From contig NC_050101.1 in assembly GCF_902167145.1 (NCBI RefSeq), positions 131,408,990-131,472,989 of the forward strand: DNA of 64,000 nucleotides, in the 5' to 3' direction. Source of the DNA: Zea mays. Lineage: Eukaryota; Streptophyta; Magnoliopsida; Poales; Poaceae. Under the pieces are notes generated by a model. The model was given only the letters and a program-made list of their open reading frames with translations, did not search any database and was not told where the DNA came from. The translations under genes and the position numbers were made by a program. This document shows, in pieces, positions 20,094 to 31,900 of the stretch. Position 1 is the first letter of the stretch. Every line of letters begins with the position of its first letter.

Positions 20094-21273
20094 TGAAAGG
20101 GAAATAGGCTTACACCTTTTCCTATATGATTTTTGGTGGTTGAATTGCCCAACACAAATTAATTGGACTAACTAGTTTGCTCTAGATTATAAGTTTTACA
20201 GGTGCCAAAGGTTCACAACAAACCAATAAAAATACCAAGAAAGGGTTCAAACAAAGAGAGCAAAAGACAACCTAAAGGCAGCCCTAGTCTGGCGCACCGG
20301 ACAGTGTCCGGTGCACCAGAGAACCCAACTCCTAACTTGCCACCTTCGGGAATTCTGGGAGCCACTCCGCTATAATTCACCGGACTGTGCGGTGTAGCAC
20401 CAGACTGTCCGGTGTGCCAGCGGAGTAACGGCTACACAGTGCCAACGGTCGTCTGCAACGGAACAGTAAAAGTGAGCAGTGCACGCCTGCGCGCGCAGAA
20501 GTCAGAGCAGCGCCAGAAGGCGCACCGGACAGTGAATAGTGACTGTCCAGTGCACCACCGGACTGTCCGGTGGCCCACATGTCAGAAGCTCCAACGGTCA
20601 GAACCCAATGGTCTGGTGACATGGCTGGCGCACCGGACTGTCCGGTGCGCCATACGACAGAAGCCTTCACCAACTGTCAACTTGGTGGTTGGGGCTATAA
20701 ATACCCCCCCAACCGCCACACTTCAATGCATCCAAGTTTTCAGCCATCAAACCACATACAAGAGCTCTAGACTTCATTCAAAGACACAATCAAAGAGATC
20801 AAATCCTCTCCCAAGTCCGGAATCACTCCAAACAAATTAGTGACGAGAGAGAGAGACATTTGTGTTCATTTGAGCTTTGTGCTTGGATTGCTTTTCTTCT
20901 TCCTTCTTTCTTGTGTTCAACTCACTTGTAATCAAAACAAGAGACACCAAGTTGTGGTGGTCCTTGTAGTGGACTTAGTGTCCCATTTGATTGAAGAGAA
21001 AGGCTCACTCGTTCTAGGTGACCGTTTGAGAGAGGGAAAGGGTTGAAAGAGACCCGATCTTTGTGACCACCTCAACGGGGAGTAGGTTTGCAAGAACTGA
21101 ACCTCGGTAAAACAAATCACTGTGTCATCCACTCTTATTCGCTTGTGATTTGTTTTCGCCCTCTCTTTCAGACTTGATTATATTTCTAACGCTAACCCCG
21201 GCTTGTAGTGTGTGCTTAAGTTTGTAAATTTCAGATTTGCCTATTCACCCCCCCCCCCTCTAGGCGACTTTCA
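20094..21273 (+). repeat. 3' LTR of the Opie-like Sirevirus (1180 bp)
   Basis: TGAAAGG...CTTTCA. It is complete and collinear with 16194-17345. TATAAATA lies near 20696 and CCGGAC palindromes recur. It ends in a C-rich run before CTAGGCGACTTTCA, the standard Opie/Ji-type terminus. Confidence 0.92.
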
Positions 21274-21278
21274 ATTCC

Positions 21279-22178
21279 CCGCGGGCAATTCTTCCATTAG
21301 GGACGAGTATGGGGTCAATTTGATCCCCACGAGATCTAATTGGTACAAAATTTTTCTAGGGGGCTCAGATCCCCCAGTGGAGCCCTATGACATGTGATGT
21401 TATCAGACCCTATCGAGGGCAGGGAGCCGCCACAAACACATGGTGCAACCGGACCTTGCCAACAGGTTGTCTCGGGCAGTTGCTGTATAGGAGCCTAATG
21501 AAGGCATGCACGACAAGGGCCCCCATATGTTGTCACATGGTAGTGGCTCGGCCACGCGTTTTATTATCTCTACATCTAGGTCTTGTTTTTCTTGACCCAC
21601 CGTAATGATGGGGCCCATGGCCTATCTCCACGCAGTCCTAGTTTGTTGAAGCGCTTGGGGAACCCATACCTAGGGCGCTGACAATGATGAAGGAACTTCA
21701 TGTTATGTTCAATGGTCAAAGGTTGTGTGGTTGTCTATACTATGAATGATCATTATTCATTATTTGATGAAGAATGATGGAGGAACTTCATGTTATGTGC
21801 AATGATCAAAGGTAGCGTGGTTGGCTAGACTATGGATGATCATTGTTCTTCATTTTATGAAGGGTGGTGGAGGAACATCATGATATATGCAATGATCAAT
21901 GGTAGCATGATTGGATACAAAAATGGATGATCATTGTTCATCATTTGATGATCAAGGTTGATACATGTGTAGAATCATCGCTTGAGAAGATGAAATGAAA
22001 TGCACAAGGAAAATATATGACTCGTATTTTATAAGTTAAAGGTTGTGTAGAGAAGTACATTACTAGTTTTAGGATAGATGGTTATACTATTAAGAAGGGC
22101 AAACTTGTTTTCATATCGATCATCTAGTGCCACTTGAGCAACCTAACTTCGCAAACGTTGCTAGGATCAAATGGTAAT
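21279..22178. other. Unassigned sequence (right half of the interrupted target)
   Basis: This continues 15670-16188 across the Opie-like insertion. The only internal structure I see is the 90-bp tandem repeat at 21683-21952. No coding motifs. Confidence 0.4.
21683..21952. repeat. 90-bp tandem repeat, three copies
   Basis: AGGAACTTCA or AGGAACATCA recurs at 21691, 21781 and 21871, an exact 90-bp period. The units also share TGGATGATCATTGTTC-type blocks. Copies are noticeably diverged, so the array is old. Confidence 0.9.
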
Positions 22179-23750
22179 TGAAAGTTGAGATAAAAACCTT
22201 TGAAAATGGTTTTAAATTGCTAACTAAGGCTTAAAGGGATTGATCATCCAAGGGAGATTATTTGGAGTTAGCATGCTTTCAGAAAAATGTTTTTGGTATG
22301 CTCCTAACTGAGGGTTGGATCCTTGGAGTGAAATTATGTTTTGAACCATTGTGTTTTGAATCAATTATTCAAATGAGTTGTGTAGCCCTTTGAATATGAT
22401 TTCTAAAAAGTCTAGAATCATCGAAATTAGAGTTTGAATGGATAAATTATGATTGTTTTTTATTGGGTTGGTGTGTCTTGGTCGAAAATTCTGACCTCAA
22501 AACCAAATTTTCTAACCTTGGTATTTTGGTGTTGTTTTCCTCCCCCTTGGAAATTCCGACCCCACCAGAATTTCTGATACGTGGTGGTTAGAAATTCCAA
22601 GGTGGAAAAAGGGTTTGTGTATGTTTGACACTTTAATCGATTGTTGGGTTTGTAGATAGCCACCCTAGAGTTTTCAGGATAAAACTATTAAAAATTCCAA
22701 GGTGGAGCTGAAAAGCCCCTAATAGCTAGTTTGTTTCTCTCTATAAATATAGATGGTGGTCGACTGGTTTGGATGATAGAGCACCTTGAGGATATGCTGC
22801 CTAAGTGGTATGCTTGGTCTTGGGCCTCTACTCACATATGGTTGCTAGAGAACACATTTAAGTGTGTGAGAGAGATTTCTAGTGCTTGAGAAATTGCATC
22901 AAGTGGCACTAGATGATTGAGTTATAAGTTGGAAGTGCTTGTTACTCTTGGAGATTGCCACCTCCTAAACAACTTAAAGGTTGTGGCTAGGGGTGGTAAT
23001 GGATCGCGATCCAAATGCTTCTTCACAGGATGGTAGGACCCTAAATAAATTTTAGTTCAAAAATGAATAGAAATAGGGTCCGATCCTAATCCGATCCTTA
23101 AATCTTATAGTGTAAAATTTAGAGCTCATTGTCACCCCTAGTTGTGGCTTTCTAAAAGCCCACGTAAAGTTGTGAAACCCCATAAGAGATGTGAAGAGCT
23201 ACACTAGTAGAGCGACATGTGAAGAATGCTAAATGGTCTAGCCAGATCCGGGTGTGAGCACTCCATGTGGGAGAGTGTGACATGCAAGTCAGCACTAGCA
23301 AGAGGATTGGTGACAACCTTAGGTTTACCTCGACGAGGAGTAAGTGGTTGGCAAACCACCAAACCTCAAGAGAAAAATTATCGTGTCAACTTTTGTCTTA
23401 CCATTTATGTACCTTAATAGTATTGCTTAACTTGTGTAGTTAAGTTGTTTACCTTTCTAGTTCACTAGTATGCGTACGAGCTCTCGGTGTGCTTAGAGTA
23501 CTAGTTGCAAATGTTTTTGTTACCTAGATAACTAAACTTGTGTAGGTGAGCTCTTACTAGCTTGGCATCTTAGTTGCTTTATTTATGATCTGTTATAAGG
23601 TACTTGTGATAGATAGAGGGGTGTAGTCTTGACTAGACCAAATAATTTTTAATTTCGTATTTATTTTAGTTAGCCGACGTAATTAGTTTTAGAAATGACT
23701 ATTCACCCTCTCCTCTAGTCTGCCATCTGGAACCTATAAAGTGTCTTTCA
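22179..23750 (+). repeat. Isolated Sirevirus-like LTR (~1.4 kb plus a MITE)
   Basis: It begins TGAAAGTTG and ends GTGTCTTTCA, a 6-bp inverted terminal match. TATAAATA lies at about 22743, and a tail resembling other Sirevirus LTRs (ATTCACCCTCTCCTCTAG) precedes the end. Neither a purine tract on the left nor a methionine-tRNA primer site on the right is present, and the flanking pentamers differ. It is an eroded solo LTR or the stump of a truncated element. Confidence 0.65.
22988..23140. mobile_element. hAT-type MITE (153 bp) inside the LTR
   Basis: It is flanked by a perfect 8-bp duplication GTTGTGGC (22980-22987 and 23141-23148). Termini are TAGGGGTGGTAATGG and, inverted, TAGGGGTGACAATG. 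An 8-bp TSD with TAGGGGTG ends is diagnostic of the hAT superfamily. There is no coding capacity. Confidence 0.92.
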
Positions 23751-24847
23751 TTGTAGAACATGAGAGAAAACAAATCCCTTCGGTTGGCCTTTGAATTATC
23801 TCATAGCAAAACACTTTTAAAAGCCTAGTAAAACATATTATAAGTTACTTAGCTTTTTTCGAGAGGGATAGCAACACACTTGGCAAAACTTTGTTATGTC
23901 CATCAAAATCACACTTCAACTATTACTTTTTCGTATAATATACCCCATCCAATAAAGTGTCGCCTTAGAGTTTGGGCTTATCAAACTTTCTTTAGTTTAA
24001 TTTAATTTATAAATATATTAACAATATTTATGTGTCTACACTTTTGTAGTATATATATAGTGATAGAAATTTGGTGTCATAATTATTTACGTTATCTTTT
24101 TATAAATTTGATGAAATCTAAAATAATTTAATATAGAACGACCCTAGTAGAACCCTACAAGTTGGTTTATTTTGGGATAGATGGAGTTGTTAGGTTTAAA
24201 CGATGTGGCAACTGATTATGGAAGAAACAAAGCTAGGCACAAATTCTAGGAGATACTTTAAACCATCCATCTACGAAAGCATTTGATTAGGTCAAGAATG
24301 AAAATACTACATGAACTACCGTGCTAATATCTTCATGAAGAGATATTATGTGACATTTTGATAAGATTATGAACAAGTATTGTAAAATGGAGGAAGCAAG
24401 AAACAAGTATGATTAGGGCTATAGACGTTTGCATCGGGGGTGCTCATGTACTTCTTAATGTCAATGGCTGATTCTTTCTTGCTTCTAATGAACATGGGCA
24501 AGTTTATATCTAGCCCGTTGACTCTGCTATTAGAGTTGCCAGAGATGCATTATGCGGTTAAACTAGGCAGCATCTTATTCACGTCGTTGACTGGGCAAAA
24601 GATTTGGATGTTAACAATTTCTCAGCCCACGCAAGGATCCCACATGCCATAATGCTTCCGCTATGTCCAGACGGTATACAGTAGACTGCATAACTTCATC
24701 TCAGTTGTACGAAGGCATCTGTTGATGAAATAAAACTAGGTACGTACAAGGATATACTTTATGAAAAACACCGACACTTCAACAGTTATAAATTCATATA
24801 CACAACACCAGTACCAGAGAATATCCTATGGCCTTTGAAATTTTAAT
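23751..24847. other. AT-rich flank downstream of PA200
   Basis: AT-rich sequence between the Sirevirus-like LTR and the PA200 stop codon. The part nearest 24848 should contain the PA200 3' UTR. Apart from the coding-like fragment at 24425-24700, nothing is recognisable. Confidence 0.4.
24425..24700 (+). pseudogene. Unrecognised coding-like fragment
   Basis: A frame around 24480-24680 gives protein-like sequence (D-S-A-I-R-V-A-R-D-A-L-C-G, stop, then H-V-V-D-W-A-K-D-L-D-V-N-N-F-S-A-H-A). It needs one frameshift and contains one stop. It lies antisense to PA200, just past its 3' end. It may be a relic of a captured or neighbouring gene; I cannot name the family. Confidence 0.25.
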
Positions 24848-25908
24848 CTAAGCGAAGTACGACGAGGAGGAAGATGTATCACGGAGAACCTGCATGTTCA
24901 AAGCAGAACTATCACAAAGAGCGTAAGGTGTAGAGCAGTAGGAAAGGCAGTGAAGGAGAAGATTTCTAGCTTGCCTCCAGTTCGTCTTCAGTGAATGCGT
25001 CCTTCTGGATGCTCCATGTGTCAGCATGGGTGCGCTTAAATTCTGCAACAGCTTTCGTGACTGTTGATCTTATAGGGGGAGGCTCCCGGATGAAGCGAGC
25101 AAGTAGCGAGACATTAGAAGGAAGCCAGCTGCAACAGATCACAAAGCCACAAGCCCAGTCAAGAGAATTGAAGTTGAACTCAAAATTATGTGTGGGTACA
25201 TATAGTGCAAAAGTCTACAATGTCAACCACGCATACAGGACAAGGCAGGGCGCGCCCGCTTTCCATGTACAAAGAGTAGTATCTACATCCACCATGCATG
25301 GAAAAACACAAAGGGTACCTAGGCATGTCGTATGGAACAGAAAGGACCGAAGCTGTCAAAGCAAGGACTGCACCATGGATGGTACCAACAGAAAACTTCA
25401 AATTTCTGTAAACAATAACAGAGGTATTAGTAGCCGACTGTCTGATAAACAAATCAACGAGAAGAGAAAAGGTGACATTAGTCCATGACAACATCAGAAT
25501 CAGGACAAAGTTTACCTTCTCCGTGCAACAAAAATATGCTGGGCTTGTGCATATGACCGTTCACGGAAATCCTTTGATAGATCTTCATCTATACCCTTCA
25601 TTAAGCTTGCAAGAACACCAGCAGCATGCTCCCTAACCTGAATGTATAAGAACAAAGTACAAAACATTGACAAAAGAAACCTACACTGCACAGCACTAAC
25701 ATGTACACTGATAGAGTGATAGTACACATTTTCGTGATAATGCAATGATATTACACAATTTGAGTAACAAGACACAGAATGGGAAAATAAATGTCACTGT
25801 ACAGAGTCAAATGAACATATACTTGCCTCAACTTGGTTGTCCACAAGTAATTTTTCTATTGTTTGCCAGATTTGTGATTTCTCTGAGCCAGAAAGTATGA
25901 ATGTGTGC
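24848..25908 (-). CDS. PA200: PA200 C-terminal exons 27-31
   Basis: Five exons encode E-K-L-L-V-D-N-Q-V-E, V-R-E-H-A-A-G-V-L-A-S-L-M-K-G, G-A-V-L-A-L-T-A-S-V-L-S-V-P-Y-D-M-P and F-K-R-T-H-A-D-T-W-S-I-Q-K-D. They end in a Ser run and S-Y-F-A at 24848. The terminal tripeptide resembles the HbYX-type tail by which Blm10/PA200 docks into the 20S alpha-ring pockets. Introns 25826-25638 and 24974-24890 start with GC (GAG|GCAAG) rather than GT; all acceptors are AG. Confidence 0.93.
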
Positions 25909-28900
25909 CTGTGACAAAGGTAATGTAGTGGATTCATTTTCCATTAGCTCTGATCACTTGCTTTCTTCATGTAGCTCTATTGCTACTGTCTTATGGTTTG
26001 TAAACTCCAGCACTATTTTTCATTATGAAGGTAATGGGAAAAAGTTACCCTTGTCAAAAAAACTGTTGGCCTTAATGGGGTTACAAGTAACTGTAACAAC
26101 TCCCAAGTCATGGCACTTTCTTTATAGTAAAGGAATTAAAAATAGTGTGTGCTTTGTAGCAAGGACTAAAATCTTGGCCTTCAGAATGTACTACTCCCTC
26201 CATCCCAAAATATAGTTATTTCTAGCCCTCTTTTTTTTCTGTCCACATTCAATTGAATGATAATGAGTGTAGATATACATACAAACTACATTCATAAGTT
26301 GATTAATGAATATATAGTCTAAAACAAATTATATTTTGGGACGGAGGGAGTACTAAGCTACAACCCTTTCATACTAAGCATCAAGGAAAGAAACATTATT
26401 GTCAATCAAAACCGTTGTCACAAATATAGTTACATTGGAAAGGAAGTGACTTATCAAACCTGTAGGTAAAGGTCCTGAGATACGATAACAGTGCAGATCT
26501 GGTACGCCAGTTAGGATCACTGACTAAAGGAAGAATAGACGTAATAGCAGTTTCAAGAAAAGGCCGATGTAGAATCCTCCATTTCAGCAACTCGAAAGCT
26601 GACTTAGCAAGCAATGATAAATCTTTATTTGATGTTTCCTGCAAAGACGAGGAATTTCCTCACCTTCAACATTTTTCATTGACAAGCCCATATGACCTAT
26701 GAGTTCTCTATATATTACTGTCATCCCTAAGCATGGTTTTAAATAGCCTGTTATAGCTTAGTTACAGCTCTTTACAGAATCTACCGCTACACTATCATCA
26801 ATTGTTCCGCTATTGCCATTAGTGACATTTTAGCTCCGTTGAACACCCTGATATTTGATTTAGCCGCGATATATTTTTAGCATCGATAATCCTGACCAAG
26901 ATAGATATTCAATATTTAGTCTAGAGAACTATAATCTATCTCCTTTAGTTTTTTTACTTAATCAATGATGTAATAAACCATTAACTAATTATTTAACTAT
27001 GGAACACTGAGTATTGACTGCAGTAGTATGTTGATCGATATGATGAATGTTAAGTAATTGACTTAAAAATGTATTCTCTTAGATATCCTACATATATATG
27101 AGTATTTGTCATCATAAAAAGTTTGTTTAGTTAATTGTCCTTGTGCATAATTCATGAAGAATTTTCATGTTTTCTATAAAACCACTAATTTAATAGCTTT
27201 TGTTATAGCCCGTTATACCTTTTTATAGCTTTTTGAGAAGGTCCTGTGTAGTTTAAAGCGTTTCCCTACAGGATAACTCTAAAATCTCTAAGGCTAGTAA
27301 CAACGAAAAAAGTAATAAAAAGAAGATGACATGAAAAGCGAGAGAAAGCCAAAAAGGCCCTTTCACCACAAAATTACCCTTTCACTGCAAAATTACCAAA
27401 TCGATTTACCTGTAGTGAGAGAATTGGGTACACAAGCCTAATAATAGTGTCCAGTAGAACAGAAGATCGCCCAGACTTCAAAGATGCGATCATAAAATGA
27501 AATATCTGCAAAGAAACAGAAAAGGGGAATATGTAAGCCAGAAATGAAGCTTGTGGAAATGGCACCTTAAAACTTGGAGAAAGGCATGAAATAAGCACCG
27601 TTTCCATCCTTTTAGCATCAGCCTGCTCTCTATCATCCATGCTATCTTCAGCCGAATCTGATGTTGATTCTAGTTGCTTAGATTGAGTACTATTTTGTAT
27701 ACTTACGGCTAATTCATTAGCTCCATCTGTCAAACGTTCAGACCAATATTTATTTCCTGTTTGTTCAATCATGCTTACATCCCCATGAAGGCCTTGCGGT
27801 GAACATCCAGTGCCAAATAACCCAGAAAGTCTCATATTTGAGGTTGTAACACACATGGCAATACCAATTGCTTCTCTTACCTGAACTCGAAACATAAAAA
27901 AGCAAAAAGAATCAGCAACAAGATTTTTGCAGAAACAGTAACTATTTCCTTGCAGATCATAGGTTCCATTTGACATTGCTACCTTTCAAAAGCTTAAAGT
28001 ATGAATGGGCGAAAGGGCCTCTAGCCGAGTTGGTTAGGTGGTCTAAGTAGCACTCCTTAGGTCCTGAGTTCGAATCTCAATGGGAGCGAATTTGAGGATG
28101 AGGTTAAAAAAGGTCACTCGCTGGTTCCCCTGGTCGTGTGCACACGAGATGGACTGACCTATGGGGGCGGATCCTCGTGTAGGGCTAGGAGGGCTCAAAG
28201 CAAGAGTAAAGATCTGGCCTATAGGGGCCGGTCCCTCATGTTGCACGGGGGACTAGCTTTCGTGATCTTCTCAGTCGGAGCTCCGATTGAGCTTCTATTT
28301 AATATAATATCGTGGGGATGGTCTTTCCCCGACCGGTCGAGTTTTAAAGTATGAATGGTACTTGAACTATGAATAAGGTTTAATCTTAGATATATTGATG
28401 GCGAACGGGCTAAATGGGTTGGTTATATGACTTAGATGAATACTCTTCCAGTAGATGGATCCAGTAGCACTCCTTAGGTCCTGGATTTTTTTTATCAAAT
28501 ACGTTGGAGAGCTGCATATCTTTGAATTAAGATAAAAAGGGGGTCCAGTCAAGAACTTCCCCGCTAAGACCAAGCAGAGAGGGCTGCCAAAACAAACACA
28601 GGTGAGACCAACTAAAAAGACGATAAAGGTAGAATCGGACCAACAACCAGAAAACCACTAACTAGCCCACCCCTTGAACTGGACTCAATTCTTTAAAATG
28701 GTTGGCCCCGGCAAAACACCAAATATGGTGTACTTTGGCAACGATGGAGGAAGGAGAGGTGGGGTTATGGGAATGGGGTAAAGAGACAGTTCTGGGGTCG
28801 GGAGTGGTGTGGAATGAGGCGCCGGAGTGAAAGGGCGACAATGATATGGGGAAGGATGAGAGAGCCATCGGGGGCGCCCCCACAAAGCCGCCAGAAAGGG

Positions 28901-31900
28901 TGCTAGGGCCAGCAGTGAACATGCAGACAATAAACATGGGTGAGGAAGAAGGCAAGGACTCGATCGTCATGGAGACAATCGCGGTGCTGAGGAACAAAAA
29001 CGGTCCGGGAGCATGGCGACCCTCGTGAGGGTAGAGCTCAACGCAGTCACGAAGGACAGGATTCATAACCCGATCAAATGCCACGAATGTGCCCGGAGAA
29101 GCAGACCATCATGAAGGGAGATGTGCACACAGTAGGGAGGTACGTGAACCGCATCAGAGCGAAGGAGGGGTTTCAAGGGTGCAACCGGAACGTGCGCAGG
29201 TGTGCCGGAGGGTGGAGGGAGGAGCGCACGCGCAGGAAAAGGGAGAGGAGCCGCAACCATGTCAGTGAAGGAGACCGAGGCTCCGACGGGCACATGGAAG
29301 ATGGTCGTGTCTGGCATGAAGGTGGGGCAGGGCCTCACGTCGAGAGGATTGGGAGGCGGTTGCGCCCTCGGCCAGGGAGGTGGCGGCGCCATACGTTGGT
29401 ATAGGCGTAGCTAGCGCGACAGAAGACACGGGAGAAACGACGTCGTAGGACGTATTGTTGCTACGGAAGGGGATAGCTGCAGGGCGTCGCCGGAGAAGGG
29501 AGTCGTGCTACTGCCGCATGTGGGGGTCGAGGCCGCGTTGCCAGTGGAGCAAGAGAGCACTGGTCCCGCCAGGTCAACAGGAAGAAGGGTGACGACGTCC
29601 CTGCCGCGCGCTGAGGTTGCGGCGCCGATTGGAGGTGGGAGCGACGTCCATGGAGGTGAGGCGGGAGGCGAGCGACACTGACGGCGGGAAGGCGAGCAAG
29701 GCACATTGACGACAGCCATGCCCCTGGGAGAAGACGGAGATGTCCGAGATGAACGCCAGACCGACGGCTCCGCCCCTCAGCGCCACCGGCCGCGCCCTGC
29801 GGCTCCGCCGCCCGCGCGCGTGCCGCCTCCATGGCGCGGGTCCGTGCGACGTGGTGGAGATCGCATAGGAGGGCATGACCTGGGCGAAAGCGACGCTGGC
29901 GTCCTGGAGCCCAACGTGGCCGGAGTGACGCGAAAGCCGACGGCGAGCTTGAAGATCATGGCCTCGGGCACGGCACAGAGGTGAGCTAGAGAAGGGGACA
30001 TGCGCCCTGCTCCTTCACCAGGAGAAGAACTAGAGGTGGCTTGAGGTGGAAGGGGGGCTCGCGATTGAGGGAGGGAGGGCCTGAGCACGACTGGCCACAA
30101 GGGGAGAGGCAGCGCCGGCGAGTCTACTGTAGTCGGCGGCTACAATGGTGGCTGGGGGTGGGGAGAAGAAGAGGAAGTCTAAACCTAGCGAGATACCATG
30201 TTGGAAGTGAAACCCTAACCCTGGATAGGATGGGGAGCTGTATTAATAAGAGTAAAGTGGGCTTAAATCCATTATAGTGATCCATTACACACAGAACATC
30301 AGTACACCACACAATACATCTAATAATAAGAACTAGGAATCCAACAGATCATCTACAGTCAAGCATCAGAACCTAAGGGCTAGTTTGGCAACTCCATTTT
30401 CCCAAGGGAAAATAAACTAATTTCACATAGAAAAAATGGAAATCCCTTGGAAAAATGAGGTTGCCAAACTAGCCCTAAAGGTGGGAACTAAACTGCCATG
30501 GCAATACTTGTGAAAAATATTGGAGCAATTTTTCTAGATAATTCTAGGAAATGCTTTTCAGATGTGACTGTTTGCTTTCGGGAGACTGCATTATAGAACT
30601 AAAGGGGGTGCATGTGTGTGAACTTTGGGGTTTCTACCCCTTTCTCTCTTCTTTAATACATACAAAGATACGAAGCTCTTGTTCGAGAGAGAATATAATT
30701 GAAATAAGAAGACTGAAACAAAACAAATGGTATTTCATACACACAATAGTGAAGTCATTTAGTTTACCTGAGCAGATGAATGGTTCATGCTGTCAAGTAG
30801 TTCATCAAGAATTTTAACATGGTATTGCTTCTCTGCTGGGGACATTTTGGGTGGAGAAATTTCTATTAGAGCAACGGACAGAAAAGAATATCTCTTCGCA
30901 AGTACGCTAGTTGCCATGGAATGAGGAAGAGGAGTACATAAGCATTCTAATACTTTTTGCCTGAGAACAGGAGCACGAGTTCCAGCTCTTTCTTTTCCTG
31001 TAACAGCATATCGAATACAAGCTGCCCATTCAGGAGCTGACTCCACAGATGGTGCTAACATAATCTTATGCAACTGGGCCATCAACCAGTTGTTCTCACA
31101 TTCCAGATTCCCAATGATATCAGAGTGCAGCATCCCAGCCATCGCTTCAGCAGCGACACATTGCCTTGGTCTCTCTTTTGAAATTAAAAACTCTTCTAGT
31201 GTACTCTGAAGAGAAGAGATTACTGGCATTCCACATTGCTGTATAAGCCTTTTGAATATCCTAGCAAAACTGGAATAGAATGTGTGACCACGCAGTAAAG
31301 AAATCCAACTAGGAGTACGTGGCCATGAGGCAGAGAAATCAAAATAGAAGTAAGTTATTGCTTTGTCAGATCCGCTTTGAAAAGATGATGCCCCATAACT
31401 CGCTTTTGACGAACCATCATTGTCGGAAATAATATGAACATGAGATAAACTGTTCAGTGTCTCATTCATGAATCCTTCCTCCCGGATTATCTCATTCAAA
31501 ATCTCTTCTGTTGATGAAATATTGCAATCTTCAGGGTGATCTATTGGTTGCTTAGAATTTTGTGCAGATGTCTTATGAGGTGATCCTTGCAATAATGTGT
31601 TCAAAGCAGATATAGCAAGCATTCTTGAGTGGGGCAGTTGACTCTTTAAATTTCTTAAGAAATGACCTAACATAAGGCATTTATTTTGAACATTGAAGCT
31701 TGTTAAAAAAAGCTGTCAACGATGGCTTTTACAAACATGAATATTAAGGCATGATAGATGGTATTAACAAGAAGCTACAAAGGGGGAGGCATGATGTCTA
31801 TACCAGCAATTTTTGCAAGCATTTGTGAATATATGCCAGATTCGCTTCTGGATGCCAAAATTAGTAATAGTAATACTCTGTTGGCCATCAAATTGTACCT

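Larger units (their letters stand above)
16194..21273 (+). mobile_element. Opie-like Sirevirus with both LTRs, internally deleted
   Basis: Both ends are flanked by the 5-bp duplication ATTCC (16189-16193 and 21274-21278). Each LTR begins TGAAAGGG and the right one ends CTTTCA, perfect 6-bp inverted ends. The interior keeps RT and RNase H coding sequence and the Sirevirus 3' non-coding region. The end of the 5' LTR, the primer-binding site, gag, protease and integrase are gone. It cannot move by itself. Confidence 0.9.

Noticed and set aside
28009..28090. Functional tRNA gene
   Set aside because: Box A and box B motifs are present, but the sequence continues 250 bp and has a SINE-type 15-bp TSD; no complete cloverleaf.
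28640..30100. Multiple 60-140 residue ORFs on both strands in GC-rich DNA as genes
   Set aside because: They overlap each other in several frames; the only family signal is Copia gag/protease on the minus strand.
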